64,000 bases of DNA from Symsagittifera roscoffensis (Eukaryota; Xenacoelomorpha; Acoela; Convolutidae), in assembly GCF_963678635.1 (NCBI RefSeq), contig NC_087062.1:60987584-61051583 (forward strand), read 5' to 3'. Both the position numbers and the translations under genes were made by a program. The number at the start of each line of letters is the position of its first letter. The stretch's first letter is position 1. Under the pieces are notes generated by a model, which was not told where the DNA came from, did no database searches, and worked only from the letters and a program-made list of their open reading frames with translations. This document shows positions 43,496 to 53,784 of this stretch, in pieces.

Positions 43496-44316
43496 TACTC
43501 GTCACGGAGTGTCTTCCTCGTTGTAGGGTCTTCTTGAATCACCGTACCTTGTACCACCACTCAAGCTCTAGTAAAATTTTCCCAAAAACCCTCTCTTAAA
43601 AGCCAAATGCTGACCCCCCTCTTCTTTTTGGTTGTTTCTATTTCAATGTAGGTGCGCTGGTATCTTGTGATCACCTGTCCGTATAAAACCAAACACAAAT
43701 CCTCACTAAAATGCAACAAAAATCTAAGTAAGAAAAATAATAAAAACAGAAAAATGAGCCCACCTGAAATTCAAAGGTGACCAATGTCTACCTTTCGTCG
43801 AAAAAAATGTCTGGTACCTAATTGCCACGCGTTTTCCTCCCCCCACTAGTGATCTTATGGGGTATCACGAAAGCTGTCTATATCCGGTCCCCCCTACCAA
43901 ACCAACCAGCGTACCAGTCTTAACTCGAGTTGAATTTTGGATATTCACCTATTATCACCAACGCGTGTTATGGCTAATGTAACTAAGTCAACGATGTCGA
44001 CTAATTAGTTACTCTAATTTCCCTCCTTTTTACAATTTACAACCGCCAACCTCTAACTTAACCAGCCCCCCTTTCTAACCTCCCCCCTTTTTAGCCCCCC
44101 TTCTTAAGCCTAAAATTACCTTAAGCGCCGGGTGCTAAACCTCTCAAGAGAAAACCGTAGACCTGTCTCCAGGCCTGCTCAAGTAAAAACGTTCCTCAAA
44201 ACCGGGGATGTCGCTTATCCTATTTTACGCTTATCTCCTATAATGTAATGTGGATTTTAACGATACCCGTTCTGCCCAACTTGAGAACTCGAGAATTGCC
44301 AAATCCTTCTTGGCTG

Positions 44317-44520
44317 CTTTCCCACTCGACTGGTCACCTGTTCCAGTCCAGTCTCCTATTGGTTCAGCTCAAGTTTCCCTGAACCACTTTCCCACTCGGC
44401 TGGTCACCTCTTCCAGTCAAGTCTCCTATTGGTTCAGCTCAAGTGTCCCTGAACCACTTTCCCACTCGGCTGGTCACCTCTTCCAGTGAAGTCTCCTATT
44501 GGTCCAGCTAAGTTCCAACC
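44317..44520. repeat. 70-bp tandem repeat, three copies
   Basis: Units start CTTTCCCACTCG at 44,317, 44,387 and 44,457 and contain TGGTCACCT, TTCCAGT, TCTCCTATTGG and CAGCTCAAGT. The third is truncated. Located in the retrotransposon leader. Confidence 0.9.
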
Positions 44521-44975
44521 TATCTGAAAACCCTTGACAACGCCCCACACTCGGGCACTTTATTACGATTACTGGGTTAAATTGCTAGGTTGATCGAAAC
44601 GATCGAACTTATAAAACAGTATGGGTATACTATTTAATTAATACAAAGGTTTGATCCAACTGATCTGGTGTCAAAGTCACTGTCTTTTTTCGTTTTATGG
44701 TTTTTGTTCCTTTTTCTATTCTTTTTTGGTTTTTGTTTTGCTTTTTGTCTTTTTGCTCGTGTTTTTGTCCCCCTAGTTGCCCCCCTTTACTCGGTTAGCT
44801 AAGCCTCGTTCGGAGAGCGTACCAGGAAATTTTCTCGAGTTTTCTTAAAAAGCTATCACGGTACAACCGGAAGGTTTGCACGTCCCTGTCGAACCGTACC
44901 ACCGGTACTCTAGAATGGGCATTCAGCCCGAAGCTGTCTCAAGTGGGTTCGACTCCGTAGTCTTGATGTCGTAAA

Positions 44976-44990
44976 CACCCAGGAGCGCCA
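44976..44990 (-). promoter_or_regulatory. Candidate primer-binding site
   Basis: The sense strand reads TGGCGCTCCTGGGTG, beginning with the TGG expected opposite a tRNA CCA end, but 11 nt inside the LTR edge. The matching tRNA could not be identified. Weak. Confidence 0.25.
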
Positions 44991-45001
44991 TAAAAACACT
45001 A

Positions 45002-45917
45002 TGTAACATTCGTCTACTGCAGTCACACATGAGGCTTAAGAAAAATAGGCCCTATAACCACTGGCTCACGGGTCAGGGACACTATCTCTTGTGTTTTTCT
45101 ACCTCAAGAACGGTCGGAGCCAGTTCGGTTCGTTTGTGACATGAGACTACGACCCGTTACAGCTTAAAGGCTACTACTAAAATATCCCCCCACTCTAGAA
45201 TTAGAAACGTCCCCTTACTTAGGTCTCTAGATACCCAAAATACATGAACGCCGTTAAAAACCGGGTTGGAACAATCCGTTAAGTTTATTTTTATTAGACA
45301 GTGGAACTTTGATCCATTTCAGATGGATCAACCTAAAACTCGCCTTACCTCAACATAACAATTATAAAACACACTCTAGGAATTTAAATTTGTACTCACA
45401 TAGTAGCACGCTCAAGAAGTGGGAAATAATCCAGTTGGTAGTTAACTCAAGAATTAAATAACGTAACTAAATGAGTCTAATGTTTTATAGTTTTGACAAT
45501 GAGAACGAGTTTTTACTCTAGACAATAGTTTTCTTGTGAACCATTAGGACACTCAAGCTGTCCACCTTTCCACCGAAGGTTCACTCTAGTCCAGTTCCGA
45601 ATAATACTCCAGTCGTTATAATCCAATTCGAGGGAATGCTCTCGTCTCTGTCACAGATGGGACAGCTCTACTCTCGATTATTATAGTGATGGAAATTGCG
45701 AATAGCAATTTCCTACTGCTTTTTCTTGCGAATTTCCCGCGTATGCGACTCAATTGTTCTGAAATTGTTCTAACTTCTTTTTCTGATTTTCAGTTCTTGC
45801 GAGAAAATCGTGCATGACAGGTTCCATTCGAAATTTTGAAAAATTAAATTTCACTCCAAAATCAAGTGTTTTTTGCTCCTCTCAAGGTCAAACTTCCAAA
45901 TATGACCGACTGGCACA
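45002..45917 (-). repeat. 5' LTR (916 bp)
   Basis: Same boundaries as the other LTR. On the sense (minus) strand a TATAAAAC box (45,489-45,482) is followed about 200 bp later by overlapping AATAAA signals (45,292-45,285), giving a plausible U3-R-U5 arrangement. Diverged relatives of this LTR occur in the opposite orientation at 47.04-49.1, 53.5-54.2, 56.27-56.66 and 62.2-64.0 kb. Confidence 0.95.
45482..45489 (-). promoter_or_regulatory. TATA box of the 5' LTR
   Basis: TATAAAAC on the sense strand, about 430 bp into the LTR, preceded by a typical U3 length and followed downstream by a polyadenylation signal. The copy in the 3' LTR is at 23,449-23,456 by alignment. Start site not determined. 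Confidence 0.5.
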
Positions 45918-46466
45918 ATTCTGGGGCGTTCTTTCCAAATATGTAAGGCCTCCAGAGTGAGGAGTTTCTGTATGTTACTTGATTGATCTATAATACCAGA
46001 CTTAAGCTCAGCGCTCTTACCATCCCTGTCACATTCTCTCAAATGTTGCCCTACTGGCGAATCTTCCTTGTGATGCTCTTCAATCCGCGTGGTCAAATGC
46101 CGGACCGTTTGTCCAACATAGGTGGAATTACATCCACTACATGTGAGCTTGTAGACCACTCTGGATTTCAAATCTTTCGCAAAGGGAGATTTAAGGGACG
46201 GTAGGCAAGTCTTGAGCTTTCTCGTAGTAAATATCACTTGGGCTCCGGCATTTTGACGCAGTTTGGCAGCAAACCACTCCGATGCATTACCCCGGTATTG
46301 TAATGTTATAATGGGTGCACTGACCTTTAAAGGATCTTCCTTGACTGATGTTACCGTTGTTCGTGTGTCAGTTTTTCGGTCGATGATCTTATTCAACGTT
46401 CTTAATACGACACCATCTGACCATTTTTCAGGGTATTGATTATCCACCCATTGTTCTTTATTAATC
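45918..46466 (-). pseudogene. Penelope-like element fragment with GIY-YIG endonuclease domain (5'-truncated, interrupted)
   Basis: On the minus strand the frame contains SRVVYKLTCSGCNSTYVGQT and HLTTRIEEH, the GIY-YIG-type nuclease typical of the C-terminus of Penelope-like elements, preceded by the linker APIITLQYRG and KLKTCLPSL. The RT is missing: at 46,466 the homology is replaced by satellite sequence, although the frame happens to run on to 46,579. At 45,917 the LTR element interrupts it; its remaining codons and 3' UTR are at 22,613-22,968. Confidence 0.85.
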
Positions 46467-46487
46467 TTCCAGTTTAGGTCAATACGC

Positions 46488-46619
46488 CGGGAAGTATTCC
46501 GTTTAAATAAAAAGCGTCGGTTTATTATTGCCTGCTTATGTTTTATTTGCAAATAAACCAATAAAACATAAGCAGGCAATAATAAGCCGACGCTTTTTAT
46601 TTAAGCGGAGTATTTCCCG
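46488..46619. repeat. Palindrome of about 132 bp (copy 1)
   Basis: The arms run from CGGGAAGTATTCCG to CGGAGTATTTCCCG around a short centre at about 46,553, with the satellite tail (AAAAAGCGTCGG...) on one side and the SINE body (CCGACGCTTTTT) on the other. Arms are about 60 bp with few mismatches. Confidence 0.85.
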
Positions 46620-46830
46620 TTTGTAAAAAACACGAGTCCGGTTAGTTTCGAGCCCTGAATCTTTGGCGTCCCAGGCGTATTCTTTACCTCCAGTCTAAGT
46701 TGGCTGAGAACGCAAAAAAGTTTGAATTCATTATAAGCCAAGATGCCAATTTATTCAAGTGAGTCTGTAAAAGAAGTTGTTTACATGAAAAAAGTCCATA
46801 CACCAATTTGATAACCCTTGCTAATCGCAC
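46620..46830 (-). repeat. SINE-like element head (copy at 46.6 kb)
   Basis: The minus strand has TTAGACTGGAGG (A-box type), GCCTGGGACGCCAAAG, and GGGCTCGAAACTAACC (B-box type), in tRNA-like spacing. The outer end carries CCCTTGC-TAATC-GCACGG, a damaged version of the 16.9-kb hairpin. Nearly identical copies at 53,061-53,272 and 61,768-61,978. Confidence 0.55.
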
Positions 46831-46840
46831 GGAATGAGTG

Positions 46841-47038
46841 TAACATTCGCACAGACATTACACAGTGACGGAATGTAGAAAGGTAACTATTGGCGACCGG
46901 CTGACGTCAGTTACCTCGATCCTACTCGTTTTTTACCGTCTTGACCTAGCCAGTTGTTCTTCTGTTCTGTTAAGGGCTAAGCACTATGGTAATATTTCAA
47001 AGCCATCAGCCAAACGCCTTTTGACCAGCTTTCGCTTA
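46841..47038 (+). repeat. Dispersed segment starting TGTAACATTCG
   Basis: Begins GTGTAACATTCGCACAG, sharing its first 11 bases with the LTR start, and runs to the edge of the LTR-like copy. Same segment at 53,279-53,476 and 61,986-62,184. Short unsupported ORFs only. Confidence 0.6.
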
Positions 47039-48369
47039 TGTGCCAGTCGGTCTTATTTGGAAGTTTGACCTTGAGCTGAACAATAAATCTTGATTTTGAG
47101 AAAAGTAAATTTTCAAAATTTCGAATTGAGCCTGTCATGCTCAAATTTCTAGCGAAAATTGAAAATACGAGAAAAAGCAATCAGAAGATTCGAGTGGTAA
47201 TCACCGGAAAATTGCTAAAAAATACTAGTAAAATTGCTATTCGCAATTTTACCAGAGCTACACGACGCGAGTAGAGCTACCTTGTTCCTGATAGGAAATC
47301 AAGAGTGCAGGCAGGAAGAGAGAGAGAGAGAGAGAGAGAGAGTAACATTCGCCCGGAAGTACATATTGACGGAAAATAAAGCTAGATTCTAAGACGACTG
47401 GCCAACGTCTAAATAGAACTCTACATGCTTTTCACCGTCTCTACCAAGCGAGTTCTTTTGGTGATCTTTTCAACATTGGGTCGACAAAAACGTTACTGTT
47501 CTCCGGCTTCGACCAGAACGCTCAAATTAACTTAATTACATGCAGAAATAGTGAGCTCATGGCTGGCTCTCAGTATCCCCAGACCACGAGGTCACTCCTA
47601 AAATCAGGGCTACTACTATTTATTGAGTTATTATTGTTTTTGCTCAGTAGATAAAAATCATCATCTCCATCGAAGATGGATCAACCCTTTCCCCCAACTC
47701 CTAGCTTCTCATCCTCGTAAAATGAATTCAGATGTTAATTAAATTCAGTTCAGGACAAAATAGGGAAGCTAAAAGTTTGTATAAAAAGATATGAGTTCCA
47801 GTCCCGAGACCCCTCCGGATTCTCGAATCCGGGGAAATAAGATCCTTATTTCCCTTCCGGAAGGCTGTCATCTACCCTTCACCGTTGTTCGCAACGGCCT
47901 TGCAACTATTGTAGCGGCACAATAGTTGCAACTCGGAGCGGTCTCTGCTACTTCTGTTTTTCTCCGATTCTGATTCTCAATTTTGTCGCTGTTGTCGTCG
48001 TCGCAACTATCGTTGTTATTCTTTTTATTTTGATTTTTCTCCAAAATGGCCGTTTTTGACTTTTCTCAGAATTATTACGTCATCATTTCGAATTTTTAAA
48101 ACTTAGGAATTTCCGAATCCTTCAGCCTTCACGGTTTGTCTAATCGTCTGAATAACGCTCTTATCCTTCAAAACCGCCAATTCGGAAGGTTCGCTGCTAA
48201 AAACTCGAAACTGCATTTTCGTCCATTCTGGTCGAATGTCACATAGAGAAGTACAATCGACTGTACCAGAATGGCCATTGAGTGGAAAGGTGGACAACTG
48301 AAGCCGCCCAGAGGCCCAGATAGAAAAACTTATTCTTGAATTCAAACTTATTTATTTAAAATTCCTTGA

Positions 48370-48605
48370 GCTCAAATCCGAAATTACAGGAAAATGTTAT
48401 TCATGATTAGGTAATTATATTATGTAATTACAGTTGTTCAAATTTGATTGGTTAAAAAGTTTTAGAGCCTTTTTAGACACGTTTCTCATTTTTCAGATCT
48501 TTGATCGTTTTGTAAATATTGTAAAAATAATTTAATCCTGATGGTGCACAGAATGTGCGAAAACGTTTGAATTAACATTTTAAATTTCTCACGGACATAT
48601 ATACC
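48370..48605 (+). mobile_element. 5'-truncated PLE 3' end inside the LTR-like repeat
   Basis: Alignable with the 3' UTR at 22,613-22,870 in reverse: GATTGGTTAAAAA, GATCTTTGATCGTTTT, TGTAAATA, then the hammerhead core and GAATTAACATTTTAAATTTC. No coding sequence is retained. Confidence 0.65.
48518..48595 (+). ncRNA. Hammerhead-like motif, core mutated
   Basis: Same architecture as at 22,612-22,686 but the core reads CTGATGG instead of CTGANGA at 48,538-48,544, which removes a required adenine. Stem II TGCACA-GAA-TGTGC and GAAAACGTTT are intact. Predicted inactive. Confidence 0.6.
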
Positions 48606-49149
48606 CTAAATTAATTCTAGAGTTGCTTTACACTTTACTTGTCCAAGTCTAGAGGTCTTGTCGGTATATGAGTACCTAATTGAAATTTCTTGAGTGTGTT
48701 TTATGTGATTATTGTGAGTAAAAACGAGCTTTTAGAATGATCCATCTAAAATGGATTAAAGGTCCACTGTCCAATAAAAACTAACAGTATGCTTGAGTTC
48801 CGACCCTGTTTCAAATGGCGTTCGCGTGTTTTAGGTATTTTGAGACCTGACCAAGGGGTCGTTTTTATTTCAAGATTGGGCGGGGGTTGGTATTTTGATA
48901 ATAGCCTTTAAGCTTCAACACGTGTTGTAGTCTCATGTCCGTGTTAACCGAATCAACTCCGACAGCATGAGGTAAAAGACACAAAAGGTTAGTGTCCCTG
49001 ACTCCTGAGCCATTGGTTATAAGGCCTGTTTCTCTTAGCCTCATATGTGACTTAAGTAAGCTATTCCTACAATAAATCCAAAAATAACCACATAGCTGGG
49101 TCGCGGATCCCCAAAAAGCGTGCTTACTTTTGAAAACACAGGTCCAAAA

Positions 49150-49726
49150 CAACAATTTAATATGTTTTTAGCGACACATTAGATATTGTAGACACATTAG
49201 AGATGGATTGACTCTTTCCTCGACTCTAACTGCATTTGCTCTGAAAAACTAAACAAAATCGGAGTAAACTAAACGCGTTCAGGTTATAACAGCAGCTAAA
49301 ATATATCGTTGAGGTCTTTATGGGTCTCTGGGCACCGGGCCTCCAATTCCGTACCCTCCCGGAGATAACGTTGTTATCTTTCTGATTTCGTTGCACAGGA
49401 GAGTTTGGTTCTGTCAAGGGTGTCCCACTGGATCTTCCGTTCTCACGATCTTTTTCCGATAAACACCTTATCGTGTCTGGATCTCACGGTATGAGGCTTC
49501 GTTTTATCTTCTATATTCCTACTAACTTCCGTCTTGCAATTCGGTTGTTCTTTGGTTGTTTTTTTTTGGTCAAAATGGCCGTTTTTTGTATTTCTCAGAA
49601 ATGTCCTAACTCAAATCGAACTTTTGAAATCCTAAAAACCTAGAACAGTCTGAACCTCTTTTTCATCATAACTCTGGTACTAACGCCTTCAACGTTCTTT
49701 TCGGCGTGCGTCGGATAGTTCGACCC
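49150..49726. repeat. Repeat block also present at 54,185-54,772
   Basis: Runs from TGTTTTTAGCGACACATTAG to GGCGTGCGTCGGATAGTTCGA and adjoins the p190RhoGAP fragment in both places. The part from about 49,570 (AAAATGGCCGTTTTTTGTATTTCTCAG) resembles 48,040-48,190, so it is a diverged relative of the LTR-like repeat. Confidence 0.6.
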
Positions 49727-50226
49727 CAATACGGGAAATGGCAGCGATTAACAACTGGGCTGACAAAATCTTGATGGCATATGAATGATATGTGCTGACG
49801 GTAGAGTTTATCGGCTTCTTCTTTGACAAAGCGATTGCACAGACAGGATTTTCCAACACCTGGTCCAAAAAAAAACATTTGTACATGGGGGTGAATTTTA
49901 GTGAGGAGTCCAAATTTTAAAAAACTTAGGAGTCAAATCCTTCTAAAATACAAGGGTTCTTTCCCATTAAAGATACGCCACGCCCCACACCATATTACAG
50001 CCATTCCCAAAAATCCTACCGTAAAGAGGTCTAAAATTTTAGAAAAAAAAAACAAGGCTGGGGAGCTATTATGGGAACTGCCATAAGAGAAAAAAAGGTA
50101 AAGCCACGACTAACCGTTTTCGCCGACAAGAGATGGCGGTCCCGATAGCCCTACTACTGCAATATTTACATACTTCTCATTGGTAATTCCTTTATTGGGG
50201 CTTCTATGATGATTTGATTTGGTCAT
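49727..50226 (-). pseudogene. Duplicated 5' fragment of the p190RhoGAP gene (exons 1 and 2 with intron)
   Basis: The exon 1 copy (50,226-50,115) is intact with its ATG and G|GTTAGT donor; the intron is retained; the exon 2 copy (49,859-49,728) begins [11 protein letters not shown] and stops matching after YWG, where the reading frame runs into repeat sequence and terminates about 20 codons later. The retained intron shows DNA-level duplication, not reverse transcription. If transcribed it could give a GTPase-domain stub of about 120 residues. Confidence 0.85.
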
Positions 50227-50485
50227 GATAAACAATCATGATAAGTGATACTGATTTCTATCATAGTGATTCAACCCATCTCTGAAAAAAAAACATTCCA
50301 GAAGAAATGCACATGTGCATCTCTTCATAACCAAATGTTGATAAATGTTTTAGACACAGCGGCGAATCTGAGCTTTGCATCACTTGCGATACAAATCAAA
50401 AAAATGAAGAAAAAAATTCGAAAAATTCAAAAAAACTAGATCTATTAAAATGAGTAAGGCTAGTTTTGAAACGAAATCATGACAA

Positions 50486-53000
50486 GACAATAAAATGTAT
50501 CATAAGCATCGGAAGATAATGTACCCAGCGGCAACAAAGATGAAAATACCTTGTCAGAAACCCTTTAAGCTGAAAACAATCAAGATTCGGACTTCTGATA
50601 GGTTAATAAGTCCACCTCACCCTCGAAACACTTTACTTCTTCGTCAAAAGAAACAAAACGATGACAATAAGCCGATATAATATAGGCCGAAACCTATTAA
50701 GCCCAAAAAGAGAACATAAAAAACCGAACAAAAATTTCAAAAAACATTAAGACAAAGATGTTAAGTCGCCCTCAACCTCAAAACACAGAAACGCACGCAC
50801 TGAAATTTTTCGCTTGTCGAAAGATGCAATGAGGCCAATACGCAGATACAAAACACGTTGCAATTTATCAAGCCAAAACAGCCAAAAAATCAAAAAAGCG
50901 GAACAAAAATTATCACGAAAAACGAACTATAATTCTATTAAGAAATTTAATATTTTGCGCGATCCAAAGTTGAGCCTAAAAAATATGTTTCCGTTGAAAC
51001 AATTCCAATTTAGGTCAATACGCCGGGAAATAGTCCGTTTAAACAAAAAGCGTCGGCTTATTATTGCCCGCTTATGTTTTATTTGCAAATAAACCGACAA
51101 GTCGAACGAAAACATGACAAGACAATAAAATGTATAATAAACATCAAAAGATAATGTACCCAGCGGCAACAAAGATGAAAATACCTTGTCAGAAACCTTT
51201 TAAGCTGAAAACAATCAAGATTCGGACTTCTGATAGGTTAATAAGTCCACCTCACTCTCGAAACACTTTACTTCTTCGTAAAAAAAAAACAAAACGATGA
51301 CAATAAGCCGATATAATATAGGCCGAAACCTATTAAGCCCAAAAAGAGAACATAAAAAGCCGAACAAAAATTTCAAAAAACATTAAGACAAAGATGTTAA
51401 GTCGCCCTCAACCTCAAAACACAGAAACGCACGCACTGAATTTTTTCGCTTGTCGAAAGATGCAATGAAGCCAATACGCAGATACAAAACACGTTGTTAT
51501 TTATCAAGCCAAAACAGCCGAAAAAATCAAAAATGCGGAACAAAAATTATCACGAAAAACTTGAACTATAATTCTATTAAGAAATTTAGTATTTTGCGCG
51601 ATCCAAAGTTGAGCATAAAAAATATGTTTCCATTGAAACAATTCCAATTTAGGTCAATACGCCGGGAAATAGTCCGTTTAAACAAAAAGCGTCGGCTTAT
51701 TATTGCCCGCTTATGTTTTATTTGCAAATAAACCGACAAGTCGAACGAAAACATGACAAGACAATAAAATGTATAATAAGCATCAAAAGATAATGTACCC
51801 AGCGGCAACAAAGATGAAAATACCTTGTCAGAAACCTTTTAAGCTGAAAACAATCAAGATTCGGACTTCTGATAGGTTAATAAGTCCACCTCACTCTCGA
51901 AACACTTTACTTCTTCGTCAAAAAAAAACGATGACAATAAGCCGATATAATATAGGCCGAAACCTATTAAGCCCAAAAAGAGAACATAAAAAGCAGAACG
52001 AAAATTTCAAAAAACATTAAGACAAAGATGTTAAGTCGCCCTCAACCTCAAAACACAGTAAGGCACGCACTAAATTTTCGCTTGTCGAAAGATGCAATGA
52101 AGACAATACGCAGATACAATACACTTTGTTATTTATCAAGCCAAAACAGCCGAAAAAATCAAAAATGCGGAACAAAAATTATCACGAAAAACTTGAACTA
52201 TAATTCTATTAAGAAATTTAGTATTTTGCGCGATCCAAAGTTGAGCATAAAAAATATGTTTCCATTGAAACAATTCCAATTTAGGTCAATACGCCGGGAA
52301 ATAGTCCGTTTAAACAAAAAGCGTCGGCTTATTATTGCCCGCTTATGTTTTATTTGCAAATAAACCGACAAGTCGAACGAAAACATGACAAGACAATAAA
52401 ATGTATAATAAGCATCAAAAGATAATGTACCCAGCGGCAACAAAGATGAAAATACCTTGTCAGAAACCTTTTAAGCTGAAAACAATCAAGATTCGGACTT
52501 CTGATAGGTTAATAAGTCCACCTCACTCTCGAAACACTTTACTTCTTCGTCAAAAAAAAAACGATGACAATAAGCCGATATAATATAGGCCGAAACCTAT
52601 TAAGCCCAAAAAGAGAACATAAAAAGCAGAACGAAAATTTCAAAAAACATTAAGACAAAGATGTTAAGTCGCCCTCAACCTCAAAACACAGTAAGGCACG
52701 CACTAAATTTTCGCTTGTCGAAAGATGCAATGAAGACAATACGCAGATACAATACACTTTGTTATTTATCAAGCCAAAACAGCCAAAAAAAATCAAAAAA
52801 GCGGAACAAAAATTATCACGAAAAACTTGAACTATAATTCTATTAAGAAATTTAGTATTTTGCGCGATCCAAAATTGAGCATAAAAAAAATGTTTCCGTT
52901 GAAACAATTCCAATTTAGGTCAATACGCCGGGAAATAGTCCGTTTAAATAAAAAGCGTCGGCTTATTATTGCCTGCTTATGTTTTATTTGCAAATAAACC
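50486..53000 (+). repeat. 638-bp satellite, array 1 (4 units)
   Basis: Units, marked by ATGTAT(C/A)ATAA at 50,495, 51,130, 51,769 and 52,401 (spacing 635, 639, 632), are nearly identical. The first unit is continuous with the p190RhoGAP fragment, the last ends in the palindrome at 52,928. Open frames of 60-110 codons recur on both strands only because the units are copies. Confidence 0.95.
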
Positions 53001-53060
53001 AATAAAACATAAGCAGGCAATATTAAGCCGACGCTTTTTATTTAAGCGGAGTATTTCCCG
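52928..53060. repeat. Palindrome of about 133 bp (copy 2)
   Basis: Same structure as at 46,488: satellite tail CGGGAAATAGTCCG facing SINE body CGGAGTATTTCCCG, centre near 52,994. Confidence 0.85.
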
Positions 53061-53272
53061 TTTGTAAAAAACACGAGTCCGGTTAGTTTCGAGCCCAGAA
53101 TCTTTGGCGTCCCAGGCGTATTCTTTAACTCCAGTCTAAGTTGGCTGAGAACGCAAAAAAGTTTGAATTCATTATAAGCCAAGATGCCAATTTATTCAAG
53201 TGAGTCTGTAGAAGATGTTGTTTACATGAAAAAAGTCCATACACCAATTTGATAACCCTTGCTAATCGCACG
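53061..53272 (-). repeat. SINE-like element head (copy at 53.1 kb)
   Basis: Nearly identical to 46,620-46,830, including the A- and B-box-like blocks and the damaged CCCTTGC/GCACGG hairpin. Confidence 0.55.
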
Positions 53273-53474
53273 GAATGAGTGTATCATTCGCACAGACATT
53301 ACACAGTGACGGAATGTAGAAAGGTAACTATGGGCGACCGGCTGACGTCAGTTACCTCGATCCTACTCGTTTTTTACCGTCTTGACCTAGCCAGTTGTTC
53401 TTCTGTTCTGTTAAGGGCTAAGCACTATGGTAATATTTCAAAGCCATCAGCCAAACGCCTTTTGACCAGCTTTC

Positions 53475-53753
53475 GCTTATGCGCCAGTCGGTCATATTTG
53501 GAAGTTTGACCTTGAGCTGAGCGTTTAATCTTGATTTTGAGAAAAGTAAATTTCAAAATTTCGAATTGAGCCTGTCATGCTCAAATTTCTCGCGAAAATT
53601 GAAAATACGAGAAAAAGCAATCAAAAGATTCGAGTGGTAATCACCGGAAAATTGTTGAAAAATACTAGTAAAATTGCTATTCGCAATTTTACCAGAGCTA
53701 CACGACGCGAGTAGAGCTACCTTGTTCCCGATAGGAAATCAAGAGTGCAGGCA

Positions 53754-53784
<31 letters not shown>

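Larger units (their letters stand above)
42509..45001 (-). other. Leader of the LTR retrotransposon (5' LTR to gag)
   Basis: A 2.5-kb untranslated leader, unusually long. On the sense strand it contains a purine-rich stretch (44,680-44,770), three 70-bp tandem repeats (44,317-44,520), several C-rich/G-rich runs (44,040-44,110) and a large 15-bp minisatellite (42,817-43,495). No supported ORF. Confidence 0.8.
22969..45917 (-). mobile_element. Complete 22.9-kb Ty3/Gypsy-type LTR retrotransposon with gag, pol and a giant third ORF
   Basis: Two 916-bp LTRs (TG...CA) flank, in minus-strand order, a 2.5-kb leader, gag, pol (protease, RT, RNase H, integrase, the Ty3/Gypsy order) and a 2,959-aa ORF in the env position. 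All three ORFs are uninterrupted. The LTRs differ at about five positions by eye, so the insertion is recent. It lies inside a PLE: the bases next to the two ends are ATT and ATT, and removing the element with one ATT rejoins the PLE reading frame. GC content is visibly higher than in the surrounding DNA. The unusual size comes from ORF3 and a roughly 400-residue Pol tail. Confidence 0.95.
47039..49090 (+). repeat. Long diverged LTR-like copy in opposite orientation, carrying a nested PLE end
   Basis: It starts TGTGCCAGTCGGTC (the reverse complement of the LTR end) and contains, in order, counterparts of LTR blocks: GACCTTGAG, CCTGTCATGC, TTGCTATTCGCAAT, GTGGAAAGGTGGACA (48,277), GTGTGTTTTATGTGATTATTG (48,690), ATCCATCTAAAATGGAT, GAGACCTGA, CATGAGACTACAAC-type and CCTCATATGTGAC (49,040). 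It is about twice the length of the 916-bp LTR. The extra includes a GA microsatellite (47,317-47,341) and a PLE 3' end (48,370-48,605). Repeated at 62,187-64,000. Confidence 0.7.

Noticed and set aside
42928-43599. Several overlapping ORFs of 120-180 codons on both strands
   Set aside because: They are translations of the 13-15 bp minisatellite (repeated WDSGLGT or CPKTTVPR) and exist in all frames without stops because of the repeat, not as genes.
46467-46579. N-terminal 37 codons of the 242-codon frame that contains the GIY-YIG domain
   Set aside because: This stretch is satellite/palindrome sequence that happens to be in frame. The PLE homology begins at about 46,466.
48103-48345. An 80-codon minus-strand ORF (MNSRISFSIWASGRLQL...) and its copy at 63,306
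   Set aside because: It lies within the LTR-like repeat, is present only in the two duplicated blocks and differs by a frame-breaking insertion between them; no similarity recognised.
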